Notes: generated from the sequence alone by a model not told the origin. A DNA stretch of 64,000 bases from Xylophilus rhododendri (GCF_009906855.1 NZ_CP047650.1:3782001-3846000), one strand, 5' to 3'. Shown: positions 34,470-44,095, numbered from the stretch's first letter. Numbers and translations: made by a program.

Positions 34470-35572
34470 AAATGCGGCACCAGGCTGCCGGGCGCCAGGC
34501 CGCGTTTCAGGCCGGCGGTGAAGTCCAGCATGCGGTCTATCGGCAGGCGGGCGCGTTCGATCACGGCTGCATCGACCTGGATCGTGTTGGCCACGGTCTC
34601 CAGCACCCGCGCCACGTCGGCCAGCCCGTTCATCGCCATCCAGGGGCAGTGCGCGCAGCTCTTGCAGGTGGCGCTGTTGCCGGCGGTGGGGGCTTCATGG
34701 AAGGTCTTGCCGGGGTTCTGCAGGCGCAGGTGGTGCATCAGGCCGTTGTCGGTGGCCACGATGAATTCGCGGGCGTCCATCTCGCGCGCGGCCTTCAGGA
34801 TGCCGGAGGTGGAGCCCACCGCGTCGGCCATGGCGACCACCTCGGCGGGCGATTCAGGATGCACGAGCACCTTGGCGTTCGGATGCTCGCGCTTGAGCGC
34901 TTCGAGTTCGAAGCCCTTGAACTCGTCGTGCACGATGCAGGCGCCGTTCCAGAACACCATGTCGGCGCCGGTCTCGCGCTGGATGTAGCTGCCCAGGTGC
35001 CGGTCGGGCGCCCACAGGATCTTGTGGCCCTGGGCCTTGAGGGCGCCGACCACGTCCAGCGCGCAGCTCGAGGTGACCAGCCAGTCGGCGCGCGCCTTCA
35101 CGGCGGCGCTGGTGTTGGCGTAGACGACCACGGTGCGGTCAGGATGCTGGTCGCAGAAGGCGGCGAAGGCGTCGGCCGGGCAGCCCAGGTCGAGCGAGCA
35201 GGTGGCGTCGAGATCCGGCATCAGCACCGTCTTCTCGGGCGAGAGGATCTTGGAGGTCTCGCCCATGAAACGCACGCCGGACACCACCAGGGTCTGCGCC
35301 GCATGGTCGCGGCCGAAGCGGGCCATCTCCAGCGAATCGCTGACCAGGCCGCCGGTCTCCTCGGCCAGGTCCTGCAGGTCGGGGTGCACGTAGTAGTGCG
35401 ACACCATCACCGCGTTGCGTTCCTTCAGCAGCCGGCGGATGCGGGCCTTGAGGGCCTGGCGCTCGTCGGGCGAAGGCTCGGGCGGGACACGGGCCCAGGC
35501 GTGCTTGGTCTCGCAGGCGGGGCCTGGGCGGTCCTGGGGCTGTTCGTACTCGACTTCGATCACGGCGCTCAT
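34457..35572 (-). CDS. nadA: Quinolinate synthase
   Basis: 371 residues from ATG 35572. It condenses iminoaspartate with dihydroxyacetone phosphate on a [4Fe-4S] cluster. [31 protein letters not shown] and [12 protein letters not shown] are family signatures, and cluster cysteines appear in SSCAL and in [10 protein letters not shown] near the end, with a third in [10 protein letters not shown]. Its start overlaps the nadC stop by 4 bp, so the two are coupled. Confidence 0.95.
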   Translation of the reverse strand: MSAVIEVEYEQPQDRPGPACETKHAWARVPPEPSPDERQALKARIRRLLKERNAVMVSHYYVHPDLQDLAEETGGLVSDSLEMARFGRDHAAQTLVVSGVRFMGETSKILSPEKTVLMPDLDATCSLDLGCPADAFAAFCDQHPDRTVVVYANTSAAVKARADWLVTSSCALDVVGALKAQGHKILWAPDRHLGSYIQRETGADMVFWNGACIVHDEFKGFELEALKREHPNAKVLVHPESPAEVVAMADAVGSTSGILKAAREMDAREFIVATDNGLMHHLRLQNPGKTFHEAPTAGNSATCKSCAHCPWMAMNGLADVARVLETVANTIQVDAAVIERARLPIDRMLDFTAGLKRGLAPGSLVPHFGAA

Positions 35573-36480
35573 GCTGCTTCCTTTCGGCTGTGCAGGCTGT
35601 CGTCGAAACGCATGGAGAAATCGGTGGCCTTGACGTCCTTGGTCAGGCCGCCGATGGAGATGCGGTCCACGCCGGTGGCGGCCAGGGCCTTCAGGCTGTC
35701 GAAGGTGACGCCGCCGGAGATCTCCAGGATGGCGGCGCCCGCGCCGGCCGCGGCGTTGATGCGCACGGCCTCGTGCAGCAGGGCCTGCGGCATGTTGTCC
35801 AGCAGCACCATGCGGGCGCCGCCGGCCAGGGCCTCGCGCAGCTGGTCCAGCGTCTCGACCTCGATCTCCACGAAGCTCGCCTGCGACGCGACCCGGGCCG
35901 CGGCCTGCAGGGCGGCGGTGACGCCGCCGGCCGCGGCGATATGGTTTTCCTTGATCAGCACCGCGTCGTACAGGCCGATGCGGTGGTTCACCCCGCCGCC
36001 GGTGCGCACCGCGTATTTCTGCGCCAGGCGCAGGCCGGGCAGGGTCTTGCGGGTGTCGACGATGGCGCAGCCGGTGCCGCGCACGGCGTCCACATAGGTG
36101 CTCGTCTTGGTGGCGACGGCGCTGAGCAGTTGCAGGAAATTGAGGGCGATGCGTTCGGCGGTGAGCAGGCCGCGGGCCTGGCCGGTGATGGTCACGACCA
36201 CCTGTTCCGCTGCGCAGCGGCCGCCTTCGGCCACCTCCCATTGCAGCCGGGCCGTGGGCTCGCAGGCCCGCACCGCGGCTTCGAACCAGGGAGCGCCGCA
36301 GAGCACGGCCGGCTCGCGGGCGATCACCCGGGCCTTCACCTCCAGCCGGTCGGGCACCAGGCCCGCGGTGAGGTCGCCGCCGCCCACGTCCTCGGCCAGC
36401 GCCAGGGCCACGTTCTGGCGGGCCAGCGCCTCGATCGCGGCCTTGTCCTGGCCGTCCTGCTTGTCTCTGGTTTCAGTCAT
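35569..36480 (-). CDS. nadC: Nicotinate-nucleotide pyrophosphorylase (carboxylating)
   Basis: 303 residues. It converts quinolinate and PRPP to nicotinate mononucleotide. The type II PRT signatures are visible: [15 protein letters not shown] (about 31-45), [31 protein letters not shown] (split across about 165-195) and [26 protein letters not shown]. It overlaps the upstream deoxyribosyltransferase-like gene by 8 bp and nadA by 4 bp, giving a three-gene coupled operon. Confidence 0.95.
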   Translation of the reverse strand: MTETRDKQDGQDKAAIEALARQNVALALAEDVGGGDLTAGLVPDRLEVKARVIAREPAVLCGAPWFEAAVRACEPTARLQWEVAEGGRCAAEQVVVTITGQARGLLTAERIALNFLQLLSAVATKTSTYVDAVRGTGCAIVDTRKTLPGLRLAQKYAVRTGGGVNHRIGLYDAVLIKENHIAAAGGVTAALQAAARVASQASFVEIEVETLDQLREALAGGARMVLLDNMPQALLHEAVRINAAAGAGAAILEISGGVTFDSLKALAATGVDRISIGGLTKDVKATDFSMRFDDSLHSRKEAA

Positions 36481-37012
36481 GGGCGCGGAGGATAGCCACT
36501 TTTGCGGCTGCGCGTCGGGCCAGCGCCTGCAGGGCTTCCGACGCCGTGGCCCGCAACTCGATGGAGCAGGCCAGCATCAGGTTCAGGGGCAGGCCGAAGT
36601 CCTCGACCAGCATGCCGGTGCCGGGTTCGCGCCAGGCGCCGGCCTCGTCCTGGACGCAAGCATGTCCTGCGCGAAAGCGTTCCGAATAACTGCCCGGCGG
36701 CACGCCGTAGCCCACCACCGGAATGCCGCGGGCGATGGCGAAGCCGACCTCGAAGACGGTGCCCGAATCGGGCTCGTGCCCGCGAAAGGGCGCCAGGTTG
36801 GCGATGACGGCATCGGCCGAAGACAGCATGGAGATGTTGTCGCGGTAGATGCGATGGGCCTGCTCCGCCGGGCTCTGGCCCGCGGGCCCCGGCTCGCCGT
36901 CGAGCGGCGCGACGGCGACCAGCCCCAGCCGCGAGGCCTGCTCGCGCAGGTCCTGGAACACCGCATCCACATCGGGCCGGAACACATCGAATCCCGCCAG
37001 ATAAACCTTCAT
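36473..37012 (-). CDS. Nucleoside 2-deoxyribosyltransferase-like protein
   Basis: 179 residues. KVYLAGFDVFRPDV at the start, MLSSADAVIANLAPFRGHEPDSGTVFEVGFA (about 60-90) and the following ARGIPVVGYG are the N-deoxyribosyltransferase signatures, including the catalytic Glu in the GTVFEVG segment. These enzymes move deoxyribose between nucleobases; related DNPH1-type enzymes hydrolyse nucleotides. The 8-bp overlap with nadC suggests a link with NAD or nucleotide salvage, which is inference. Confidence 0.82.
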   Translation of the reverse strand: MKVYLAGFDVFRPDVDAVFQDLREQASRLGLVAVAPLDGEPGPAGQSPAEQAHRIYRDNISMLSSADAVIANLAPFRGHEPDSGTVFEVGFAIARGIPVVGYGVPPGSYSERFRAGHACVQDEAGAWREPGTGMLVEDFGLPLNLMLACSIELRATASEALQALARRAAAKVAILRAHD

Positions 37013-37119
37013 GAGTTTTCCTCAAAACCATTGTTTGGCCGGCCATCGTAGGCGCCCCTGGCGGTCCAGCTTGGTGCGGGTTATCAGGCATGAACTTTGC
37101 TCAAGAAAGCACTACAGTC

Positions 37120-37134
37120 GATTGTTCGACAATC
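37120..37134. promoter_or_regulatory. Palindrome at the head of the amino-acid ABC operon
   Basis: GATTGT-TCG-ACAATC is a perfect 15-bp palindrome ending 10 bp before the ATPase start. FCD-type GntR proteins commonly bind such ATTGT-N3-ACAAT sites, and the last gene of this operon encodes one, so autoregulation of the operon is likely. Confidence 0.6.
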
Positions 37135-37144
37135 CATGTGGACC

Positions 37145-37930
37145 ATGACCGCACCCATCATCCGGATCACCGCGCTGGAAAAGCGCTTCGCCGACAACCA
37201 CGTGCTGCGCGGCATCGACCTCGACGTGCAGAAGGGCGACCGCATCGCCATCCTGGGCTCCAGCGGCTCGGGCAAGAGCACGCTGCTGCGTTGCCTGAAT
37301 TTCATGGAGATCCCCAGCGCCGGCCAGATCGAGCTGGACGGCAAGGCCGTCGGCACGCCGGGCAAGGGTCCGGGCGGCGCGCTGGCCAGGAGCTACTCGC
37401 AGGCCGAACTGGCGGCGGTGCGCCAGCGGGTGGGCATGGTGTTCCAGCAGTTCAACCTCTTCGGCCACATGACGGTGCTGGGCAATGTGATGGAGGGCCC
37501 GGTCACGGTGCTCGGCCTGAGCCGGGAAGAGGCCCGCGCCAAGGCCCTGCTCCAGCTGGAGAAGGTGGGCATGGCGCACAAGGCCGATGCCTATCCCGGC
37601 CGGCTTTCGGGCGGGCAGCAGCAGCGGGTGGCCATCGCCCGAGCGCTGGCGATGGAGCCAGAGGTGTTGCTGTTCGACGAGCCCACTTCCTCGCTGGACC
37701 CGGAACTGGTGAGCGAGGTGCTCACCGTCATCCGCGACCTGGCCAGCGAGGGCCGCACCATGCTGCTGGTCACCCACGAGCTGGGTTTCGCCTACCACTA
37801 CGCCAGCCGGGTGCTGTTCCTGGCCGACGGGCAGTTCTACGAGACCGGCACGCCGGACGAGGTGCTGAAACACCCCCAGGGCGAACGCACGCAGAAATTC
37901 CTCGAGCGCTTCACCGCCTTCCACTTCTAA
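37145..37930 (+). CDS. Polar amino-acid ABC transporter ATPase
   Basis: 261 residues from ATG 37145, used because MTAPIIRITALEKRF fits the family start; the frame is open further upstream. Walker A is GSSGSGKST (about 38-46), the signature LSGGQQQR and Walker B LLFDEPTSSLD follow, with the H-loop THE. It energises uptake through the two permeases at 39760 and 40443. The order ATPase, aminotransferase-like protein, binding protein, two permeases, GntR forms one operon. Confidence 0.92.
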   Translation: MTAPIIRITALEKRFADNHVLRGIDLDVQKGDRIAILGSSGSGKSTLLRCLNFMEIPSAGQIELDGKAVGTPGKGPGGALARSYSQAELAAVRQRVGMVFQQFNLFGHMTVLGNVMEGPVTVLGLSREEARAKALLQLEKVGMAHKADAYPGRLSGGQQQRVAIARALAMEPEVLLFDEPTSSLDPELVSEVLTVIRDLASEGRTMLLVTHELGFAYHYASRVLFLADGQFYETGTPDEVLKHPQGERTQKFLERFTAFHF

Positions 37931-37944
37931 GCATCGCGACTCCC

Positions 37945-38862
37945 ATGCAACTCTCTCCCCAAGCTTCCAAGACCAGTTCCCAGGCCTATGCGCCGGACGA
38001 GCGCAACGATGCGGTGCTGGTCTATGTCGACGGCGAATTCTTCCCGCGCTCCCAGGCCAAGGTCTCCGTCTTCGATGCCGGTTATGTCTGCGGCGACGGC
38101 GTGTGGGAGGGCGTGCGCCTGGTCAAGGGCCGGGTGATCTCCTTCGACGAACACATCGACCGCCTGATCGAGGGCGCCCGCTCCATCGCCATGGACCTGG
38201 GCAAGACACGCGAGGAACTCAAGGCCGTCATCACCGACACCTTCGAGAAGAACGGCATGGTCGATGGCGCCCATGCCCGGCTGATGGTGACGCGCGGCGT
38301 GAAGAAGACGCCCAACCAGGACCCGCGTTTCATCATCGGCGGCGCCACCATCGTCTGCGTGGCCGAATACAAGGTGGTGGGCTGGGAAGCCAAGCAGAAG
38401 GGCCTGAAGCTCTTCACCTCCGCCATCCGCTGCAGCGGGCCGGATGTGTTCGACCTGCGGCTCAACTCGCACAGCCGGCTCAACTTCATCCAGGCGCTGA
38501 TCCAGGCGATCAACGCGGGCGCCGACGAGGCGCTGATGCTGGACCCGCACGGCTTCGTCTCCAGCTGCAACTCCACCAACTTCTTCGTGGTGAGGAAGGG
38601 CGCGCTCTGGACCTCCTCGGGCAAGTACTGCTTCAACGGCATCACCCGGGCCACCGTGCTGCGCCTGGCGCGCGAGGCCGGCATGCCGGTGCACGAGGGC
38701 GACTTCACCCTGGCCGAGATGTACAACGCCGAGGAGGCCTTCATCACCGGCACCCTGGGCGGCATCACGCCGGTCACCCAGATCGACGGCCGGCCCTACA
38801 CCGTCGGCCCGCTCACCGCCCGGCTCGACCGGCTCTACCGCGACTACGCGGGCCAGGACTGA
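37945..38862 (+). CDS. Class IV aminotransferase-fold protein (BCAT/DAAT-like), possible non-canonical active site
   Basis: 305 residues. YVDGEFFPRSQAKVSVFDAGY and GDGVWEGVRL near the N-terminus, and FVSSCNSTNFFVV and FITGTLGGITPV near the C-terminus, fit the fold-type IV PLP family of branched-chain and D-amino-acid aminotransferases. The segment where the PLP-binding lysine is expected reads DLRLNSHSRLNF (residues 170-181) and contains no lysine. Either the alignment is shifted in this subgroup or the protein uses another chemistry. It lies inside an amino-acid uptake operon, so it may act on the imported amino acid. Confidence 0.82.
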   Translation: MQLSPQASKTSSQAYAPDERNDAVLVYVDGEFFPRSQAKVSVFDAGYVCGDGVWEGVRLVKGRVISFDEHIDRLIEGARSIAMDLGKTREELKAVITDTFEKNGMVDGAHARLMVTRGVKKTPNQDPRFIIGGATIVCVAEYKVVGWEAKQKGLKLFTSAIRCSGPDVFDLRLNSHSRLNFIQALIQAINAGADEALMLDPHGFVSSCNSTNFFVVRKGALWTSSGKYCFNGITRATVLRLAREAGMPVHEGDFTLAEMYNAEEAFITGTLGGITPVTQIDGRPYTVGPLTARLDRLYRDYAGQD

Positions 38863-38897
38863 TTTTTTCTTTGTTCACTGACTGGAAGAGGGACGAC

Positions 38898-39740
38898 ATG
38901 AAGCCATTCGATTTCGCACTCCGCAAACTGCTCATCGGCGGCCTGGCCGCGGTGCTGGCCTGCAGCGGCGCCCAGGCCTGGGCGCAATCGACCTTGCAGA
39001 AGGTCAAGGACGCCAAGGAGCTGAAGATCGGCGTGGCCCAGGGCGATCCCTGGTACTTCCGCGATCCGGGCACCGGCACCTGGACCGGCCTGGGCATGAT
39101 GATCGGCGGCGAGATCGCCAAGGATCTCAACGTGAAGCTGACCCCGGTGGAGACCACCTACGGCAACAGCGTGGCGGCCCTGCAGTCCGGCCAGATCGAC
39201 GTGATGTTCGTGCTCGACGCCACCGACGAACGCAAGAAGGCCATCGACTTCCCCACCACGCCCCTCCTCTGGTATGCCCAGGGCGTGCTGACCAAGGACA
39301 GCCTGGTCGCCCGCAACTGGGCCGACCTGGACAAGGCCGATGTGCGCCTGGGCGTGGCGCTGGGCACCGCCACCGACCGCGACCTGACCAAACGCCTGCC
39401 GCAGGCGAAGATCGAGCGCTTCACCAATACCGACGAGACCATCGCCGCCTTCATGTCCGGCCGCGTGGACGGCATCGCCTTCTACCACCCGGCCCTGGTC
39501 ATCGCGTATTCCAAGATCCACAAGGGCAAGGTGCAGATCCCGCAGCCGGTGGTGGCCCTGCCGACCAGCGCTGGCATCCGCCGCGAATCCGATCCGGCCT
39601 TCCGCACCTTCCTGGATGGCGAGTTCGACAGGCTCTACAAGTCCGGCAAGACGCAGGAGCTGTACGCGCAGTACCTGAAGACCAAGGGCCTGGACGCCGC
39701 GCAACTGCCCGGCGTGACCAAAGAACTGCTCGAACGCTAA
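38898..39740 (+). CDS. Amino-acid ABC transporter substrate-binding protein
   Basis: 280 residues with a signal peptide (LLIGGLAAVLACSGAQAWAQ, cleavage near residue 30) and a type 3 extracellular solute-binding domain (VKDAKELKIGVAQGDPWYFRD, VAALQSGQIDVMFVLDATDERKKAIDF split over about 95-120). It captures a polar amino acid in the periplasm. GAAGAGGG precedes the ATG as a good ribosome-binding site. Confidence 0.92.
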   Translation: MKPFDFALRKLLIGGLAAVLACSGAQAWAQSTLQKVKDAKELKIGVAQGDPWYFRDPGTGTWTGLGMMIGGEIAKDLNVKLTPVETTYGNSVAALQSGQIDVMFVLDATDERKKAIDFPTTPLLWYAQGVLTKDSLVARNWADLDKADVRLGVALGTATDRDLTKRLPQAKIERFTNTDETIAAFMSGRVDGIAFYHPALVIAYSKIHKGKVQIPQPVVALPTSAGIRRESDPAFRTFLDGEFDRLYKSGKTQELYAQYLKTKGLDAAQLPGVTKELLER

Positions 39741-39759
39741 GCCAAGGGGCGCCGGCACG

Positions 39760-40440
39760 ATGAACTACGAATGGGACTTCGGCGCGGTGTGGGAGCACCG
39801 CGACATGCTGCTGGCCGGTGTGCTCGGCACCCTGAAGATCGCCGCCGTGGCCATCGTGCTGGGCGTGCTGATCGGCGCGTTGCTGGCGGCCAAGCGTTTG
39901 TCGGGCCGCGCGTGGCTGGCCCGTCCTGCCCTGTGGTTCACCGAGTTCTATCGCAACACGCCGCCGCTGGTGCATTTCTTCTGGGCCTTCTACGGGCTGC
40001 CGGTGCTGCTGGGCATCAGCCTGGATCCCTATGCGGCGGCGATCATCGCCCTGTCCACGCAATCGGGCGCCTTCTATGCGGAGGTGATACGCGGCGGCGT
40101 GGTCTCCATCGACCGGGGCCAGTGGGAGGGCGCACGCGCCATCGGCATGACGCCCTGGCAGGTGGTGCGGCGGGTGGTCCTGCCGCAGGCCACGGTGCGT
40201 ATGCTGCCTCCCTTCCTGGAGCGTTCCTTCGAGCTGATCAAGACCACGGCGCTGGCCTCCACCCTGGCCTATTCCGACCTGATGTACCAGGCCATGCAGG
40301 TCAACTCCATCACCTTCCGGCCGCTGGAGGTCTATACCTCGGTGGCCCTCATCTTCTTCCTGACCCTCCTGACGCTGAGCCTGCTGGCCCATCTGCTGGA
40401 GGCCCGGCTCTCGCGCTCCATCCTCCAGGCGGCGGGCTGA
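39760..40440 (+). CDS. Amino-acid ABC transporter permease 1 (HisM/GlnP type)
   Basis: 226 residues with about five membrane helices. FRNTPPLVHFFW-like segment (here YRNTPPLVHFFWAFYG) and the EAA motif EGARAIGMTPWQVVRRVVLPQA are typical of His/Glu/Gln/Arg/opine permeases. It is followed 2 bp later by a homologous permease; the two form the membrane heterodimer. Confidence 0.92.
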   Translation: MNYEWDFGAVWEHRDMLLAGVLGTLKIAAVAIVLGVLIGALLAAKRLSGRAWLARPALWFTEFYRNTPPLVHFFWAFYGLPVLLGISLDPYAAAIIALSTQSGAFYAEVIRGGVVSIDRGQWEGARAIGMTPWQVVRRVVLPQATVRMLPPFLERSFELIKTTALASTLAYSDLMYQAMQVNSITFRPLEVYTSVALIFFLTLLTLSLLAHLLEARLSRSILQAAG

Positions 40441-40442
40441 CC

Positions 40443-41108
40443 ATGGAATTCACCTGGGACTTCACGCCGGTGCTGCAGAACTGGCCGGCGCTCCTCAAGG
40501 GCGTGGGCATGACGGCGCTGCTGTGGGCCATCGCCTTTCCCTGCTCCATGGCCTGGGGCTTCGTGCTGTCGCTGGGCTCGCGTTCGCGGCATGCAGCGGT
40601 GAAGGCCATCACCCGCTGCTACGTGGAGGTGTTCCGCAACACGCCGGTCATCATCCAGCTGATCTGGTTCTTCTACGCCTTCCCCATCCTCACCGGCTGG
40701 CAGCTGAGCCCGATGACCGCCGCGCTGGCCGGCCTGATCCTGAACGCCTCGGCCTACTGCTCGGAGATCTTCCGCGGCGGGCTGGCATCCATCCACCAGG
40801 GCCAGTGGGAAGGCGCCCGGGCCATCGGCATGCTGCCCGCGCAGATCCTGCGCCGGGTGGTGGTGCCCCAGGTGCTGGCGCGTATGCTGCCGGCCTTCAC
40901 CAACCGGGCGATCGAGCTGGCCAAGAACACTTCGATCGCCTCGGTGATCACGGTGCAGGAGCTGATGTACCAGGGCCGCGCCATCAGTTCCACCTCCTAC
41001 CGGCCGCTGGAAGTGCTGACGGCGGTGGCGGTGATCTACTTCGTGCTGATCTGGCCGGGCGCCTATCTTGCATCCCGGCTGGAGAAACGCTTCTCCCTGC
41101 GCAGCTGA
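40443..41108 (+). CDS. Amino-acid ABC transporter permease 2
   Basis: 221 residues, homologous to the preceding gene. FRNTPVIIQLIWFFYAF and the EAA loop EGARAIGMLPAQILRRVVVPQV are visible. It starts 2 bp after the first permease stop and precedes the GntR gene by 14 bp. Confidence 0.92.
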   Translation: MEFTWDFTPVLQNWPALLKGVGMTALLWAIAFPCSMAWGFVLSLGSRSRHAAVKAITRCYVEVFRNTPVIIQLIWFFYAFPILTGWQLSPMTAALAGLILNASAYCSEIFRGGLASIHQGQWEGARAIGMLPAQILRRVVVPQVLARMLPAFTNRAIELAKNTSIASVITVQELMYQGRAISSTSYRPLEVLTAVAVIYFVLIWPGAYLASRLEKRFSLRS

Positions 41109-41122
41109 ACCCGACTGGAGCC

Positions 41123-41830
41123 ATGTCCGGACTTCCCACCTTCGAACCGGTGCCCGCCGTCACGCGGCGCGACCATGTCGTCCTGGCGCTCAGGCGCTCC
41201 ATCCTGGCCGGGCAGATTCCGCCGGGCACGCAGCTGGTGGAGAGCGGCCTGGCCTCGCAGTTCGGCGTCAGCCGCGGGCTGCTGCGCGAGGCCATCCGCG
41301 AGCTGATCGAATCCGGCCTGGTGGTGAACCGGCCCTACGCCGGCGCCTTCGTCACCGAGATGAACGAGGCCCTGATCCGCGACGTCTACCAGGTGCGCCG
41401 GGTGCTGGAGCGCGAGGCCTACACCCGCATCTGGGACCGGCGCGACGCCGCCTTCCGCGCCGAGATGCAGTCGCGCTTCGACCTGATGATGGAGGCGGTG
41501 CACCGCGACGACCTGCCGGCCGAGATCCGCGCCGAGGCCCATTTCCACGGCCTGGTCTACGAGCGCTGCGGCAACCACATGATGCCGGCCATCTGGCAGC
41601 AGATGACGCAGAAGATCCAGCTGGGCTTCGCCGTCTGCCAGATCTCGCACGGGCCGAAGGTGGACTTCGAGGAGAACCACGCGAGGTTCCTGCAGCTCGC
41701 CCTGGGCGATGACCTCGAAGCGATGCTGGCCGAACTCGACATCCACCTGCGGCGCGGCCTGGACACCATCCAGCGCGCCGCCGAGACCGAGCCCGAGGCC
41801 CTGTCCTCGGCCGCCCTGCTGGCCTCCTAG
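41123..41830 (+). CDS. GntR-family regulator, FCD type
   Basis: 235 residues. The HTH is SGLASQFGVSRGLLREAIREL (about 41-61), followed by a helical FCD domain with EAHFHGLVYERCGNH. As the last gene of the amino-acid ABC operon it is probably an autoregulator acting at the palindrome 37120-37134. Its stop codon overlaps the stop of the convergent TonB receptor gene in the sequence CTAG. Confidence 0.9.
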   Translation: MSGLPTFEPVPAVTRRDHVVLALRRSILAGQIPPGTQLVESGLASQFGVSRGLLREAIRELIESGLVVNRPYAGAFVTEMNEALIRDVYQVRRVLEREAYTRIWDRRDAAFRAEMQSRFDLMMEAVHRDDLPAEIRAEAHFHGLVYERCGNHMMPAIWQQMTQKIQLGFAVCQISHGPKVDFEENHARFLQLALGDDLEAMLAELDIHLRRGLDTIQRAAETEPEALSSAALLAS

Positions 41831-44004
41831 AAGGTATAGCGCGCCGACACCTCGATGGTGCGCGGCGCCGCCGGCAGGATGCCCACGTCGTTGTTGGCCG
41901 ACAGGTAGTAGTGCTTGTCGAAGGCGTTCTTCAGGTTGACCGAGGCGCTCCAGCCCTTGGGCGTGGGACGCCAGTAGGCGGCCAGGTCCACCGTGGCGAA
42001 GCCGGGCATGACGACGGCGTTGTCCACGTTGGCATAGCTGGAGCTGCGGGTGATCAGGCCCGCGCCCACCTGCACGCCGTGCACCCAGGAGTCGACCGAC
42101 TTCAGCGTCCACAGGCTGAAGGTCTGCTTGGGCGCCAGGGCCAGCACCTTGCCCTGCAGCGGCGTGGGCACGGCCGAGCTGAAGGGCGCGGTGATGGTGC
42201 CCACGCCCTTGGTCACTTCGGCATCCAGGTAGGAGTAGCCGGCGATGACCTGCCAGCCCGGACGCACCTGGCCCGACAGCGTCAGCTCCACGCCGCGCGA
42301 GCGCTGCTCGCCCACGTTGACCAGCTTGTTCAGGATGGGGTCGGTGTACTTCACGTCGCTGCGCGTCAATTGGTAGAGCGCGGCGGTGAAGGAGGCGGCG
42401 CCGTCGAACAGGTCGGTCTTGGAGCCGATCTCCAGGTTCACCGTCTGCTCGGGTTTCAGGTCGGCGTTGTTGGTGGCCAGCGGGCCGGCCTCGCCCGAGG
42501 GCTGGTAGGACTTGGTGACCGAGGCGTAGTAGCTCTGCACCGCGTTCGGCTGCCACACGATGCCCACGCGCGGCGAGAAGTTGCGGTCGGTGCGCGACAG
42601 GTCGGCATTGGCCGGCAGACGGTCGTCGTACTTCTGGCCGAAGCTGTCGTAGCGCAGGCCGACCATGGTCTTGATCGTCGGGCTCCAGGTAGTGAGCGAC
42701 TGGGCGTAGAGGCTGCGGGTGGGGTTGCTGGTCATGCCGGCCGTGGGGCCGCTGGCGTTGGCCAGCGGCACGGCGTTGGGCAAATCGCGCGGCACCGGGG
42801 CGAACAGCGGCGTGCTGAAGGCATAACCGGCGTTGATGGCGGCGGTGTTGGTGGCGGCGTTGTTGATCTCCTGGTAGCGCTTCTGCTCGCCGACCTCGAT
42901 ACCGACCAGCAGCTTGTTCTCCAGGCCGCCGATGGTGACGTCCTTGGTGATCTCGCTCTGGTTGAACCAGCCGTGCTCGAAGCGCTGCACCGAGCCGCGC
43001 GAGACCAGCGCCATCGGCACCGCGCCGCTGTCGTTGACCGAGCCGACGCGGGTGTGGCGGCGGTCCAGCGTGTATTCGTAGTAGCGCAGGGTGTCGGTGA
43101 AGGCCCAGCCGTCGCCGAAGCGGTTCTTGTACTGGGCGGTGCTGCTCTCGACGCGCGAGTTGGCATGGTCCAGCGGGAAGGCGTGCAGCGAGCCGTAGTA
43201 GGCGTTGGAGGAGACATCCGCCGGCCGGCCCTTGTAGCCGGGCACGCCGAAGTCGATCGAGCGTTCCTGGTTCTGGTAGTTGTACTGCAGCAGCAGGCTC
43301 TGGCTGCCGTCCTTCCACAGCAGGCTGGGCGAGAAGGACTGGCTCTTGATGTAGGCGTTGGGGCGGTAGCTGCCGGAGTCTTCCACGGCGCCATCGAGGC
43401 GCAGGGCCAGGGTGTCGGAGACGGCGCGGTTGAGGTTGAAGTCGGCGCGCTTGAGGCCATAGCTGCCGGTGGTGTAGCCGATCTCGCCGCTGTTGGTGAA
43501 GCCGGGCTTCTTGGTGATCAGGTTGACCAGGCCGCCCGAGGAGCCGCGGCCGTAGAGCGCGGCGGCCGGGCCCTTGATCACTTCCACCCGCTCGATGTTG
43601 TAGAGGTCGCGGAAGTACTGGGCGTCGTCGCGCACGCCGTCGAGCAGGATGTCGTAGAGGGCGGTGAAGCCGCGGATCACCAGCGCGTCGCGCTGGCCGT
43701 CGCCGGTGGCCAGGCCCACCGAGGGGATGGTCTTCATCACGTCGGTGACGCTGCGCGCGCCCTGGTCGCGCATGACTTCCTGGGTGACGATCTGCACCGA
43801 CTGCGGGATGTCGCGCAGCGGCGCGTCGATCTTGGCGGCGGTGGTGCTGGACGCGGGCGCGTAGTTGGCTCCGTGCTCCTGGTCCGACTGGACATTGACG
43901 GCGGGCAGGGTTTGAGCTTGCGCGTTCGCGCCCAGGGCCGTCAGCACGGCGATGGACAGAGCGCTCAGGCCAAAACGTTTGTTGTAGTGGTTTTCGTTTC
44001 GCAT
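41827..44004 (-). CDS. TonB-dependent siderophore receptor
   Basis: 725 residues from ATG 44004; a frame extending to 44076 adds residues before a normal signal peptide and is not used. The signal peptide is LSIAVLTALGANAQAQ (cleavage near 31). The plug domain follows (DIPQSVQIVTQEVMRDQGARS, VIRGFTALYDILLDGVRDD) and then a 22-strand barrel ending SARYTF. It takes up a ferric siderophore across the outer membrane with TonB. A possible Fur site lies upstream. Confidence 0.93.
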   Translation of the reverse strand: MRNENHYNKRFGLSALSIAVLTALGANAQAQTLPAVNVQSDQEHGANYAPASSTTAAKIDAPLRDIPQSVQIVTQEVMRDQGARSVTDVMKTIPSVGLATGDGQRDALVIRGFTALYDILLDGVRDDAQYFRDLYNIERVEVIKGPAAALYGRGSSGGLVNLITKKPGFTNSGEIGYTTGSYGLKRADFNLNRAVSDTLALRLDGAVEDSGSYRPNAYIKSQSFSPSLLWKDGSQSLLLQYNYQNQERSIDFGVPGYKGRPADVSSNAYYGSLHAFPLDHANSRVESSTAQYKNRFGDGWAFTDTLRYYEYTLDRRHTRVGSVNDSGAVPMALVSRGSVQRFEHGWFNQSEITKDVTIGGLENKLLVGIEVGEQKRYQEINNAATNTAAINAGYAFSTPLFAPVPRDLPNAVPLANASGPTAGMTSNPTRSLYAQSLTTWSPTIKTMVGLRYDSFGQKYDDRLPANADLSRTDRNFSPRVGIVWQPNAVQSYYASVTKSYQPSGEAGPLATNNADLKPEQTVNLEIGSKTDLFDGAASFTAALYQLTRSDVKYTDPILNKLVNVGEQRSRGVELTLSGQVRPGWQVIAGYSYLDAEVTKGVGTITAPFSSAVPTPLQGKVLALAPKQTFSLWTLKSVDSWVHGVQVGAGLITRSSSYANVDNAVVMPGFATVDLAAYWRPTPKGWSASVNLKNAFDKHYYLSANNDVGILPAAPRTIEVSARYTF

Positions 44005-44073
44005 GGCGGCGGTGATGCAAAGGTTGGTAGGCGGTCGGTATCCGGCCAGCGCGGGAGCATATACAAACATCTT

Positions 44074-44095
44074 CAATAGGAATCATTTGTATTTG
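44074..44095 (-). promoter_or_regulatory. Possible Fur box upstream of the siderophore receptor
   Basis: On the minus strand the sequence CAAATGATTCCTATTG has the A/T triplet rhythm of Fur sites (compare AATGATAAT..). It lies about 70 bp before the receptor start. The match is partial. Confidence 0.35.
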
